In this document: positions 43,598 through 52,185 of the stretch, piece by piece
How positions within the stretch are numbered: the stretch's first letter is position 1
Layout: each line of letters starts with the position of its first letter
The notes under the pieces: generated by a model
Seen by the model: the letters and a program-made list of their open reading frames with translations, nothing else
Database searches by the model: none
What the model was told of the DNA's origin: nothing
Program-made: the position numbers and the translations under genes
DNA from: Sphingomonadales bacterium
Lineage (GTDB): Bacteria; Pseudomonadota; Alphaproteobacteria; Sphingomonadales; Sphingomonadaceae
Assembly: GCA_006226685.1 (NCBI GenBank)
Contig: SBGG01000070.1
Coordinates: 1 to 57,060 of the forward strand
Direction: 5' to 3'
DNA length: 57,060 bases

Positions 43598-43647
43598 GCT
43601 TGCAAGCCTATGTTTATTGATTTATCAACGTTATGTTGATTTATCAA
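43598..43647. promoter_or_regulatory. Promoter region of the receptor operon with two MarR-type palindromes
   Basis: TTGATTTATCAA occurs at 43,617-43,628 and 43,636-43,647, with centres 19 bases apart. The segment GCTTGCAAGCC, identical to that at 42,402, occurs at 43,598-43,608. The region lies between the divergent marR gene and the TonB receptor start at 43,695. Two operators at close to two helical turns would suit cooperative repression. Confidence 0.72.
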
Positions 43648-43694
43648 TTAATAGAACCGCCGTTGCAGGTTTGGTCGAAGGGAGAGGTAGGGAA

Positions 43695-46613
43695 ATGGCA
43701 AAGCAATCCATGTTTTCGCTTGGTGGAATCAGTCTTGTCGCATTGGCGGCGGCGCTTTCACCGGCATTGGCTAACGCGCAGGAAGAGGTGACGTCTTCGG
43801 TTTCCCCGCAGGCTATCCCCGCCGGGTCGATCGACGACCAGCAGACGGCCGATATTATCGTGACGGGATCCCGCATCGCCCGCACCGGTTTCACGGCTCC
43901 CACGCCGGTGACCATGGTCGGGCAGGAGGATATCCAGAAGCAGGGGGGCACCAATGTCGGCGATCTTCTAAACATAATTCCTTCTTTCCGTCCGCAATCG
44001 ACGCCCGCGACCGCAGGGATTTTCGGTGCCAATGCTGGTGCCAGCAGTGCGGATTTGCGGGGGTTGGGCGGGAACCGGACGCTGGTGCTCGTCGATGGCC
44101 GCCGCTTCGTGGCGAGCACAGTGGCAGGCAGCGGTTTTTCGTCCGCCAATGCCGTTGACCTCAACATGATCCCCACGGTGCTGATCTCTCGTGCCGATGT
44201 CGTTACCGGTGGCGCGTCGGCGGCTTATGGGTCGGATGCCGTCGCCGGTGTGGTCAATCTGGTGCTCGATACGAAGTTCGAAGGGGTTAGGGGGAGCCTG
44301 CAGGGCGGTGCGTCTCAGCGTGGGGATAATGGGGAATTGTTCGGCACCCTGGCCTGGGGAACGAGCTTTGCCGATGGGCGCGGCCATTTCCTCATCGGTG
44401 GCGAATATTCGGATAATGAAGGGGTCGGCGACTGCTACAGCCGGAAGTGGTGTGCGGAAAGCAAGGGCATCATCACCAATCCCTCATCGGCGACAAATGG
44501 GCTGGCGCGCCAGATTATAGCGCCCAATGTCCGTACCGCGACCAGTTCCTACGGCGGCATCATTACCAGTGGCGCATTGCGGGGTACGGAATTCGGCGCC
44601 AACGGCAGCTATTTCCAGCATGACTATGGAACCTATTACGCCACCGCGCCCGCCTATGCCAATGGCGGCCTGTTCCAGTCGGGTGGCGGAGCCGACGGCG
44701 TCAACGGCTTTTACGACACTTATCCGATGGTTGCCGGGGTGGAGCGTTATACGACGCTTGCCCATGCGAACTACGAGGTTTCCGACGCTGTCGAAATTTT
44801 CGCCGAAGGCTCCTATGGCAAGGTGAAATCTTCCACCTATGGCGCCGCGTCGCGGAACACGGGCAATATCACCATCGCGGCGGATAACGCCTATCTCCCC
44901 GATGCCTTGAAGGCCCAGTTGCAGGATGCCGGTGAAAGCAGCTTCAAATTCGGCAGAATAGGGAATGACATCGGTGCGCCGGACATCACCACAAAGCGTG
45001 AGACCTGGCGGATCCTCGGCGGCGCGCGCGGTGAGCTGAGCGGGGGCTGGAAATGGGATGTTTCCGGTCAATATGGCCGAACCAACTATCATTATCGCGC
45101 CACGCGCGTGCAGATAAAGGATAATTTCGCCAACGCGGTCGATGCGGTCGATGAGGGCGAATTCCTTACAGGTACGAAGAACGGGAATATCGTGTGCCGT
45201 TCGACGCTGACCGACCCGTCATCGGCGCTTGATCCGATCACCGGCGCGTGCCGGCCTCTCAATCTTTTTGGTCAGAATCAATATGATCCGGCCGCCATTG
45301 ATTATGCCTATGGAACGGCGAGGCAGGATACCCGGCTGACCCAGGCGGTGTTTGCGGCCAATCTTCAGGGCGATCTGTTCCAACTGCCCGGCGGGGCGCT
45401 GACGCTGGCGGTCGGCGGTGAATATCGGGTCGAGGATGCCGAGGGAACGACGGACCCGATTTCGGAGGCGCTGCGTTTCATCACCTCTGCCGGGGTGGCG
45501 ATCAGCGGGCCCGCGATCAAGGTCAAGGAAGGCTATGCCGAGGTTTCCGCCCCGGTGCTGGCCAATCTGCCGGGGGTCAAGTCGTTGACTATCGACGGCG
45601 CGGTCCGGGTAATCGATTATTCGACCAGCGGATCGGTCGTAAGCTGGAAAGCCGGGGGAGTATATGAACCGACCGATTTTCTGCGTTTCCGCGTCACCCG
45701 CTCACGCGATATTCGCGCGCCGAATTTCTTTGAACTCTATTCGCCCAACAGCAACAGCTATCAGTTCCTGACCGATCCTCAGAACGGCAACAGCGTACTG
45801 ACCACGGTTGTCGGTGGCGGCAATTCGGGCCTCAAGCCGGAAATCGCCAATACCTTCACCGCCGGTGTCGTGCTTTCGCCGTTGCGCGGGTTGCGCTTCT
45901 CGGCCGATTATTTCGACATCAAGCTGGACGGCGCAATCACGACGCTGGGCGGGCAGGTGATCGTCAACCGTTGCGCGGCAGGCGTCCAGTCCATGTGTGC
46001 GTTGGTGACGCGCGATGAGAGCGGGGGGCTGTCGAGCGTCCGCAATATCAACCTCAACCTCGATACGCTGAAATCGCGTGGTATCGACTTCGAGGCGGCC
46101 TACAGCTTCCCGTTGGCGGGCGGGAATGTCTCGCTGCGGGCGATGGGCACCTACACGTTCGACCTGATAACGGTCGATACGACGGGCCAGTCCATTGATC
46201 GGGCCGGGCAGAATGGTTCCCCCATTTCGCAGCAGTCAGGCGTGCCCCATTTTACCGGCAGCACGTTCATGACCTATGCCAAGGGGCCATTCAGCGGAAC
46301 CGTGCAGGCCCGTTATGTGTCCAAGGGCGTTTATAACGCGACGCTCATCGGGCCGCATCAATCGGGCTATGATCCGACCCTGACCAACAGCATCAGCGAC
46401 AATTATGTCGGCGACTACTGGCTGTTCAATCTCAACTTCCAGTTCGACCTGATCAATAATGGCCGTCGCAAGATGCAGCTGTTCGGTGTGGTCAACAACC
46501 TGTTCGACCGGGATCCGCCCAATGATCTGCCGTCCAGCTTCGGCGTGACCAATCCGGTTCTCTACGATGTCGTGGGTCGCAGCTTCAAGGCGGGCGTGCG
46601 CTTCAATTTCTGA
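43695..46613 (+). CDS. TonB-dependent outer-membrane receptor of the catabolic cluster
   Basis: This 972-residue receptor has a signal peptide (SLVALAAALSPALANAQ). The plug domain has TonB-box-like TADIIVTGSRI, NVGDLLNIIPSF and ADLRGLGGNRTLVLVDGRRF. A large barrel ends FKAGVRFNF with a terminal Phe. It is of the oar/IPR-type family abundant in sphingomonads for uptake of plant-derived oligomers and aromatics. The start at 43,695 has GAGAGGTAGGG upstream. An in-frame ATG at 43,584 lies upstream of the operators. It is first in the series leading to the stilbene dioxygenase, so it probably imports the cluster's substrate. Confidence 0.92.
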   Translation: MAKQSMFSLGGISLVALAAALSPALANAQEEVTSSVSPQAIPAGSIDDQQTADIIVTGSRIARTGFTAPTPVTMVGQEDIQKQGGTNVGDLLNIIPSFRPQSTPATAGIFGANAGASSADLRGLGGNRTLVLVDGRRFVASTVAGSGFSSANAVDLNMIPTVLISRADVVTGGASAAYGSDAVAGVVNLVLDTKFEGVRGSLQGGASQRGDNGELFGTLAWGTSFADGRGHFLIGGEYSDNEGVGDCYSRKWCAESKGIITNPSSATNGLARQIIAPNVRTATSSYGGIITSGALRGTEFGANGSYFQHDYGTYYATAPAYANGGLFQSGGGADGVNGFYDTYPMVAGVERYTTLAHANYEVSDAVEIFAEGSYGKVKSSTYGAASRNTGNITIAADNAYLPDALKAQLQDAGESSFKFGRIGNDIGAPDITTKRETWRILGGARGELSGGWKWDVSGQYGRTNYHYRATRVQIKDNFANAVDAVDEGEFLTGTKNGNIVCRSTLTDPSSALDPITGACRPLNLFGQNQYDPAAIDYAYGTARQDTRLTQAVFAANLQGDLFQLPGGALTLAVGGEYRVEDAEGTTDPISEALRFITSAGVAISGPAIKVKEGYAEVSAPVLANLPGVKSLTIDGAVRVIDYSTSGSVVSWKAGGVYEPTDFLRFRVTRSRDIRAPNFFELYSPNSNSYQFLTDPQNGNSVLTTVVGGGNSGLKPEIANTFTAGVVLSPLRGLRFSADYFDIKLDGAITTLGGQVIVNRCAAGVQSMCALVTRDESGGLSSVRNINLNLDTLKSRGIDFEAAYSFPLAGGNVSLRAMGTYTFDLITVDTTGQSIDRAGQNGSPISQQSGVPHFTGSTFMTYAKGPFSGTVQARYVSKGVYNATLIGPHQSGYDPTLTNSISDNYVGDYWLFNLNFQFDLINNGRRKMQLFGVVNNLFDRDPPNDLPSSFGVTNPVLYDVVGRSFKAGVRFNF

Positions 46614-46620
46614 TCAGACG

Positions 46621-46654
46621 GACCGTGGCGGGAAAGATATTTCCCGCCACGGTC
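46621..46654 (+). repeat. Perfect 15-bp inverted repeat between receptor and dioxygenase genes
   Basis: GACCGTGGCGGGAAA and TTTCCCGCCACGGTC surround a 4-base loop (GATA), 7 bases after the receptor stop and 20 bases before the dioxygenase ATG. There is no U-run after it on the plus strand, so it is more likely a 3'-end stabiliser or attenuating hairpin than a full terminator. Confidence 0.8.
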
Positions 46655-46674
46655 ATGAAAAGGTTGATCCTGTC

Positions 46675-48147
46675 ATGCAATTTCCCAAAACGCCCAATTA
46701 TTCCGGCTATTTTGCGCCATCCGGCGTTGAGGCGGAGGTGCCCTGCCTGCCGCTGATCGAGGGAGAAATTCCGGCCGATCTCGATGGCAGCTTTTACCGC
46801 GTCGCACCCGATCCGCAGTTCCCGCCCATTGCCTCTGACGATATCTGGTTCAACGGCGACGGCATGGTCACGCGGTTCCGGTTCCACAACGGCAATGTCT
46901 CGCTTCAGCAGCGCTGGGTGCGGACCGATAAATTCCGGCTGGAACGTGAGGCCGGGCATGCGCTTTTCGGCGCTTACCGCAATCCGCTGACTGATGATGA
47001 CAGCGTGAAAGGGAAGATACGCGGCACGGCCAACACCAATGTCGTCGTGCATGCGGGTAAATTATATGCGCTGAAAGAAGACAGCCCGCCGGTGCTGATG
47101 GACCCGGAAACGCTGGAAACTCTGGATTCCAGCTATGATTTCAACGGCCGGATGACATCGGAAACCTTCACCGCCCATCCGAAGATCGATCCGCGCACCG
47201 GCGAAATGCTGGCGTTCGGCTATGCCGCCAAGGGGCTGTGTACCCGCGACATGGTATTCTATGTGATCAATCCTCAGGGCGAGATCAGTAAGGAGGTCTG
47301 GTTCCAGATCCCCTATTATTGCATGATGCATGATTTCGGTTTTACCGAAGATTATGTCGTCTTTCACGTCGTGCCGATCATCGGATCGTGGGAACGACTG
47401 GAAGCGGGGCTGCCGCATTTCGGTTTTGACCGCGGAAAGCCGGTGCATCTGGGCATATTGCCGCGTGATGGCGAAGCCGGGGATATGCGCTGGTTCTCGG
47501 CGCCGACCTGTTTCGCCAGCCATGTGATGAACGCCCATAATGAGGGCACGACCGTCCATTTCGATGTGCCGATGGCGCCGGGCAACATGTTTCCCTTCTT
47601 TCCGGATACCGAGGGGCAGCCGTTCGAGCCGCGTGAGGCTGCGGCACGCATGACCCGCTGGACGGTCGATATGCGCGCCAATGATGACGATATTGCCATG
47701 ACCCGTCTGGCCGATCTGGTCGGTGAATTTCCCCGGATTGACGACCGCTTTGCCGGAGCGAAGAACCGATATGGCTGGCAACTGGTGCAGGATATGACCC
47801 GGCCGGTCGACCTGCCCAACGCCCGCAGCGCGTCCGGCATGATGATGAACACGCTGGGACTGGTGGATCTGGAGACGGGGAAGACCGACACCTATTGGAT
47901 CGGACCGGTTTCTTCGTTGCAGGAACCGGCCTTCGTGCCGCGCCCCGGATCGAGCCGGGAGGGCGACGGCTATATCGTGGTGATCGAGAACCGGCTGGCC
48001 GAAATGACATCCCGCCTGCTGTTGTTCGATGCGCTGAAGCTTTCCGATGGACCGGTGGCGACTCTGGGGCTGCCTTTCCGCATGCGCCCGGGCCTTCACG
48101 GCAACTGGGTCGAAGCCGCGGCTCTGGCGCCCGCCGCCGCACTCTGA
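46675..48147 (+). CDS. Lignostilbene-dioxygenase-like carotenoid oxygenase (second of two)
   Basis: This 490-residue non-haem iron enzyme is, from memory, close to the Novosphingobium stilbene dioxygenase NOV1 along its whole length (for example LFGAYRNPLTDD, GTANTNVVVHAGKLYALKEDS, PYYCMMHDFG, LPHFGFD). Iron histidines are H168, H219, H283 and H475. F59, Y101 and K134 occupy the same numbers as the phenol-binding residues described for these enzymes. It should cleave a 4-hydroxystilbene to two aromatic aldehydes with O2. The start at 46,675 follows AAAAGG. The next gene makes an aldehyde dehydrogenase. Confidence 0.92.
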   Translation: MQFPKTPNYSGYFAPSGVEAEVPCLPLIEGEIPADLDGSFYRVAPDPQFPPIASDDIWFNGDGMVTRFRFHNGNVSLQQRWVRTDKFRLEREAGHALFGAYRNPLTDDDSVKGKIRGTANTNVVVHAGKLYALKEDSPPVLMDPETLETLDSSYDFNGRMTSETFTAHPKIDPRTGEMLAFGYAAKGLCTRDMVFYVINPQGEISKEVWFQIPYYCMMHDFGFTEDYVVFHVVPIIGSWERLEAGLPHFGFDRGKPVHLGILPRDGEAGDMRWFSAPTCFASHVMNAHNEGTTVHFDVPMAPGNMFPFFPDTEGQPFEPREAAARMTRWTVDMRANDDDIAMTRLADLVGEFPRIDDRFAGAKNRYGWQLVQDMTRPVDLPNARSASGMMMNTLGLVDLETGKTDTYWIGPVSSLQEPAFVPRPGSSREGDGYIVVIENRLAEMTSRLLLFDALKLSDGPVATLGLPFRMRPGLHGNWVEAAALAPAAAL

Positions 48148-48179
48148 CTCCTCCCCATTTTACAGAAAGGCCTGACCTG

Positions 48180-49622
48180 ATGACTGATTCTTCGTCCGCC
48201 GTTTATCCGCAACTCGGCATGTATATCGCTGGTGAATGGATCATGCGGGCAGACCGGACGCATCAGGTGATCGATCCCGCCACGGGCGATCTGCTGGGCG
48301 ATCTGCCACTGGCGCAGGCCAGTGACCTTGACCGGGCGCTGGAGGCCGCCGAACGCGGCTTTCGCGTCTGGCGGAGAACTTCGGTCGACGAGCGCGCGCG
48401 CGTGCTGCACGGCGCGGCAAGCCTGTTGCGCGAGCGGGTCGAAACCATCGCCCGCAATGCAACGCGTGAGGAAGGGAAAACCCTTGCCGAAATGCGGGTT
48501 GAGACGCTCGCCTGCGCCGGGCTCTTCGATTATTATGCGGAAGAGGCCAAGCGCGTTTACGGCCGGGTTCTGGTGCGCCCCACGGGAACGCGGTCGCTGG
48601 TGCTGAAGGAGCCGATCGGTCCCGTCGCGGCATTTGCGCCGTGGAACTTCCCGGTTCACAATCCCGGGCGCAAACTCGGCGCTCCTATCGCGGCGGGATG
48701 CTCGGTCATCCTGAAACCCGCGGAGGAGGCTCCGGCCTCCGCCATGGCGGTGGTGCAGGCGTTGATCGACGCGGGCTGCCCCGGCGATGTCGTGCAGTTG
48801 GTCTTCGGTGTGCCTGACGAAGTGTCGCGCCATCTGCTTGCCAGCCCGATCATCCGGAAACTGAGCTTCACCGGTTCCACGGCGGTGGGCAAGCACCTCA
48901 TGCGGCTTGCATCCGACACTGTGAAGGTGACGACGCTGGAACTGGGCGGTCACGCTCCGGTCGTGATCTTCGATGATTGTGACCTTGATCGTACGGTGGA
49001 AACGCTGGCGGCAAGCAAGGTCCGCAACGCGGGGCAGGTGTGTATTTCCCCGACCCGCTTCTATGTGCAACAGGGTATTTATGACCGCTTTGTCGAGGCC
49101 TATGCGGCCCGCATGGAGCGCACGCGGGTGGGGAACGGCCTGAACCCGGACAGCATGATGGGGCCGATGGCCAATCCCCGCCGTCCGGTTGCCCTCGCCG
49201 AACTGGTCAGGGACGCGGTCAGTCATGGTGCGCGGGTCCGCACCGGCGGGGAAGGGATAGAGGGGCCCGGCTTCTTCTGGAAACCCACCGTCCTGTCGGA
49301 AGTACCCGACAGCGCGCGGGTGATGAACGAGGAGCCGTTCGGCCCGCTCGTCGTCACTGCCCCGTTCGCGACGCTCGATGAGGTGGTGGAGCAAGCCAAC
49401 CGGCTGCCGTTCGGGCTGGCCTCCTATATTTTTACTGAAAATGTGCGACAGGCCAATTTGATGGGCGACGCGCTGGAAGCGGGCATGGTCGGTATCAACA
49501 CCACGGCCATTGCCGCGCCGGATGCGCCCTTCGGTGGCGTCAAGCAGAGCGGGCACGGTTCCGAAGACGGCATTGAAGGGCTGGCGGCCTGCCTCGTCAC
49601 CAAGACCATTCATCAGATATAA
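48180..49622 (+). CDS. Aldehyde dehydrogenase (aromatic aldehyde type)
   Basis: This 480-residue NAD(P)-dependent enzyme has the ALDH signatures N156 (APWNFPVHNP), E254 (TTLELGGHAP) and the nucleophile C288 (RNAGQVCISP). NAD-site residues are in SFTGSTAVGK, and EEPFGP occurs near the C-terminus. It starts 33 bases after the dioxygenase stop. In this position it most likely oxidises the aldehydes released by stilbene cleavage to benzoic acids, as vanillin-type dehydrogenases do. The true aldehyde is unknown. ATG 48,180 has AGAAAGG upstream. Confidence 0.93.
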   Translation: MTDSSSAVYPQLGMYIAGEWIMRADRTHQVIDPATGDLLGDLPLAQASDLDRALEAAERGFRVWRRTSVDERARVLHGAASLLRERVETIARNATREEGKTLAEMRVETLACAGLFDYYAEEAKRVYGRVLVRPTGTRSLVLKEPIGPVAAFAPWNFPVHNPGRKLGAPIAAGCSVILKPAEEAPASAMAVVQALIDAGCPGDVVQLVFGVPDEVSRHLLASPIIRKLSFTGSTAVGKHLMRLASDTVKVTTLELGGHAPVVIFDDCDLDRTVETLAASKVRNAGQVCISPTRFYVQQGIYDRFVEAYAARMERTRVGNGLNPDSMMGPMANPRRPVALAELVRDAVSHGARVRTGGEGIEGPGFFWKPTVLSEVPDSARVMNEEPFGPLVVTAPFATLDEVVEQANRLPFGLASYIFTENVRQANLMGDALEAGMVGINTTAIAAPDAPFGGVKQSGHGSEDGIEGLAACLVTKTIHQI

Positions 49623-49636
49623 GAGGAAATTCAGTC

Positions 49637-50695
49637 ATGACGATCCCGAAAACGGGCGGAGAGCAAGGCTATCTTCGCATCGCAACGGAAGAGGCCTTCG
49701 CAACGCCGGAACTGATCGATGCTTTTCGGGATGAGCTTGCCTCACCCGATGTCGATCCCGGTTTTTTCAGCTTAATCGGCTATTATCTCGATCATCCGGC
49801 GGAACGGCCGCGGTTCATTGCCAAAGCGCTCAACGATCTGGGCGAGGGGCGCATCGCGGACATGGATGCACGCGGTATCGATCGGCAAATTCTGGCGCTG
49901 ACGGCGCCGGCTACCAATGTGTTGCGCGATGTGGACCGCGCGACCATGGTGGCGGAAACCGCGAATGACCGGCTGGCCGATGCGATGCGCCAATATCCCG
50001 ACCGGTTCAGCGGCATGGCCGCCTGCGCGCCGCAGGATGCAAAACGGGCGGCGAAGGAGATAGAGCGCGCCGTGACCAGGCTCGGCATGGGCGCGGTTAT
50101 CATCAACAGCCATATTCTCGGCGAATATCTGGACAATCCCAAGTTCAGCGAGGTGCTGGAGGCGGCGGAAGCGCTCGACGTGCCCATTTATATCCATCCC
50201 AACACGCCGCCGCCCGCGATGATCGGTCCGATGCTGGAGGCCGGGCTGGACGGCGCGATTTTCGGGTTTGGCGTGGAAACCGGAATGCACGCCCTGCGCA
50301 TGATCACGTCCGGCACGCTGGATCGTTTCCCGCGATTGCAGATCGTGATCGGCCATATGGGGGAGGCGCTTCCCTTCTGGCTCTATCGTCTCGATTTCAT
50401 GCATCAGGCCGGTGTGCGGTCGGGCCGTTATGAAGTCATGAAGCCGCTGAAGAAGGGAACGGTTTCGGATTATCTCCGGTCGCATTTCCATATCACCTGC
50501 TCGGGCATGGCTTGGGAACCTGCGATCAAGTTCACGCAACAGGCGATCGGGGAAGATCGCGTGCTTTATGCGATGGATTACCCCTATCAATGCCCGGTCG
50601 AAGAAGTGATCGCCCTTGATGCGATGGATATGCCGCTGGAAACCAAGCGGAAATTCTTCCAGACCAATGCAGAAAAATTATTCCATATCCGTTGA
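49637..50695 (+). CDS. LigW-like (5-carboxyvanillate / gamma-resorcylate type) decarboxylase, amidohydrolase superfamily
   Basis: This 352-residue metal-dependent non-oxidative decarboxylase resembles Sphingobium LigW in KTGGEQGYLRIATEEAFAT at the start, GLDGAIFGFGVETGMH, GHMGEALPFWLYRLDFMHQA and YAMDYPYQ. Metal ligands are E18, H187 (IYIHPNTPP) and D314, and H240 (IGHMGE) is the likely catalytic His. Known members remove a carboxylate ortho to a phenol hydroxyl. It is separated from the aldehyde dehydrogenase gene by 14 bases with AAGAGGAAA upstream, and so acts on an acid formed in the same pathway. Confidence 0.9.
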   Translation: MTIPKTGGEQGYLRIATEEAFATPELIDAFRDELASPDVDPGFFSLIGYYLDHPAERPRFIAKALNDLGEGRIADMDARGIDRQILALTAPATNVLRDVDRATMVAETANDRLADAMRQYPDRFSGMAACAPQDAKRAAKEIERAVTRLGMGAVIINSHILGEYLDNPKFSEVLEAAEALDVPIYIHPNTPPPAMIGPMLEAGLDGAIFGFGVETGMHALRMITSGTLDRFPRLQIVIGHMGEALPFWLYRLDFMHQAGVRSGRYEVMKPLKKGTVSDYLRSHFHITCSGMAWEPAIKFTQQAIGEDRVLYAMDYPYQCPVEEVIALDAMDMPLETKRKFFQTNAEKLFHIR

Positions 50696-50738
50696 AAAAC
50701 GGTGCCGGCCATAACGTATAAACAATCATAGGATAGGG

Positions 50739-52064
50739 ATGATGCAGGCTTTCGACGTGCAGGATTTCATCGATCGGCAAAAGCTCAAGCCGATCCACGT
50801 CGCGGTGCTTGGGATGATCGGGCTCGTCATGTTCATGGACGGGTTCGACATTTTCATGGTCGGCAAGATCGCACCCGCCATCGCTCAGGGCTTTGGTGTG
50901 ACGCCCGCCCGGATGACCGAGGTCTTTCTGTTGCAGCAGGCCGGGCTGGCGGTCGGGGCCTTCGTCGTCAGCCCGCTATCCGATTATTTCGGCCGCAAAT
51001 ATATGCTCGTGATTTCCGCGATCATATTCGGACTTCTGACCAGTGCGACCGTCTTCGCCACGTCGATCACCATGCTCGCCGTTCTGCGTGGTCTTTCCGG
51101 ACTGTTTCTGGCGGGTGTGCTGCCGACGGCGGTGGCCCTGCTGGCCGAATTTACCCCGCAGCAAAGGCGTTCCACCTTCATCGCGGTCGGCATGGCGGGA
51201 TATAGCCTCGGCAGTACGGCGGGGGCGGGGGTCGCCTTGCTCGTTCCCGCCTATGGCTGGCAGATCGGCTTTTGGATTGGCGGCCTGCTGCCTTTGCTGA
51301 TTGCGCCGATATTGGCGTTCTGGTTGCCGGAGTCCCTTTCCTATCGCGTTAACAAAAATGCGAAAGATCCACTTATTTCGAAGACCATTGCGAGGATAGA
51401 ACCGGGTCTGGTCCTGACCGGCGAGGAGGAATTTATCCTGAGCAGAGGCAGGAAGCAGCCGGGCAAGACCAATCTTCTCGACATTTTCAGGGAAGGGCGC
51501 GCGCGGACGACGGTGCTGCTGTTCATCTGTTGCGCCTTTTCCATGGGCAATATTGCCCTGCTGGCGGCATGGCTGCCCACTTTCTTTCAGGAAATGGCGG
51601 GCATTTCGATTCAGCGGTTTGCGGTTGTGTCGATGATCGCCTTTCTGGGCGGAATGGTGGGCACGGTGAGCATCGGCTTCATGATGGACCGCATACGGCC
51701 TACCCGGTTGATCCCGGCCTATTATGTCGGGAATGCGATGGCTCTGCTCTTGTTGAGCCAGATTCCTTTCGGTACGCCGGCGTTTGTCTTGCTGCTGGCC
51801 TTCTGGAGCTTTTGCCAGACGGGTGGGCAGGCGGGCCTGAACATGCTGGCGGCGCAGATCTATCCGACCTCGGTCCGCAGTACGGCGGTCGGCTGGTCCG
51901 GTGGAGTGGGGCGTGTCGGCAGCATAGTGACGCCGATATTCGGGGGCTTTGCACTGGCCTCGGCATTCAGCCTGCAACTGACTCTGGGCATTATCGCGAT
52001 TTCACCGGTCATCGTCGCGCTGTTGGTGTTGCTGTTGAGACCGCCGGCACAGGGCGAAAAATAG
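50739..52064 (+). CDS. Aromatic acid:H+ symporter (AAHS family MFS transporter)
   Basis: This 441-residue, 12-helix inner-membrane transporter has the AAHS signature DGFDIFMVGKIAPAIA in helix 1 and LSDYFGRKYMLV after helix 2. PESLSY ends helix 6 and a second DRIRPTR loop lies in the C-terminal half. Relatives (PcaK, VanK) import hydroxybenzoates. It is the last gene of the plus-strand cluster. ATG codons at 50,739 and 50,742 follow GGATAGGG. It may import the aromatic acids or take cleavage products back up. Confidence 0.92.
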   Translation: MMQAFDVQDFIDRQKLKPIHVAVLGMIGLVMFMDGFDIFMVGKIAPAIAQGFGVTPARMTEVFLLQQAGLAVGAFVVSPLSDYFGRKYMLVISAIIFGLLTSATVFATSITMLAVLRGLSGLFLAGVLPTAVALLAEFTPQQRRSTFIAVGMAGYSLGSTAGAGVALLVPAYGWQIGFWIGGLLPLLIAPILAFWLPESLSYRVNKNAKDPLISKTIARIEPGLVLTGEEEFILSRGRKQPGKTNLLDIFREGRARTTVLLFICCAFSMGNIALLAAWLPTFFQEMAGISIQRFAVVSMIAFLGGMVGTVSIGFMMDRIRPTRLIPAYYVGNAMALLLLSQIPFGTPAFVLLLAFWSFCQTGGQAGLNMLAAQIYPTSVRSTAVGWSGGVGRVGSIVTPIFGGFALASAFSLQLTLGIIAISPVIVALLVLLLRPPAQGEK

Positions 52065-52185
52065 CAAGGGCCAAGGAGGTTGCACTGCGTCGTTCCAGCA
52101 GGAGTTCGGCCATGTCCGCAGAAGCATGGCCGGTTTCCGATCACCTTCGGCGATATAGCCGATGACACTGCTCTGCCTGCTTTTA

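Noticed and set aside
34263..48147. Interpretation of the two oxygenase genes as carotenoid-cleavage enzymes in pigment metabolism
   Set aside because: No carotenoid synthesis genes are present. Both keep the Tyr/Lys phenol anchor of stilbene dioxygenases, and the neighbours (ALDH, LigW-like, AAHS) fit phenolic catabolism.
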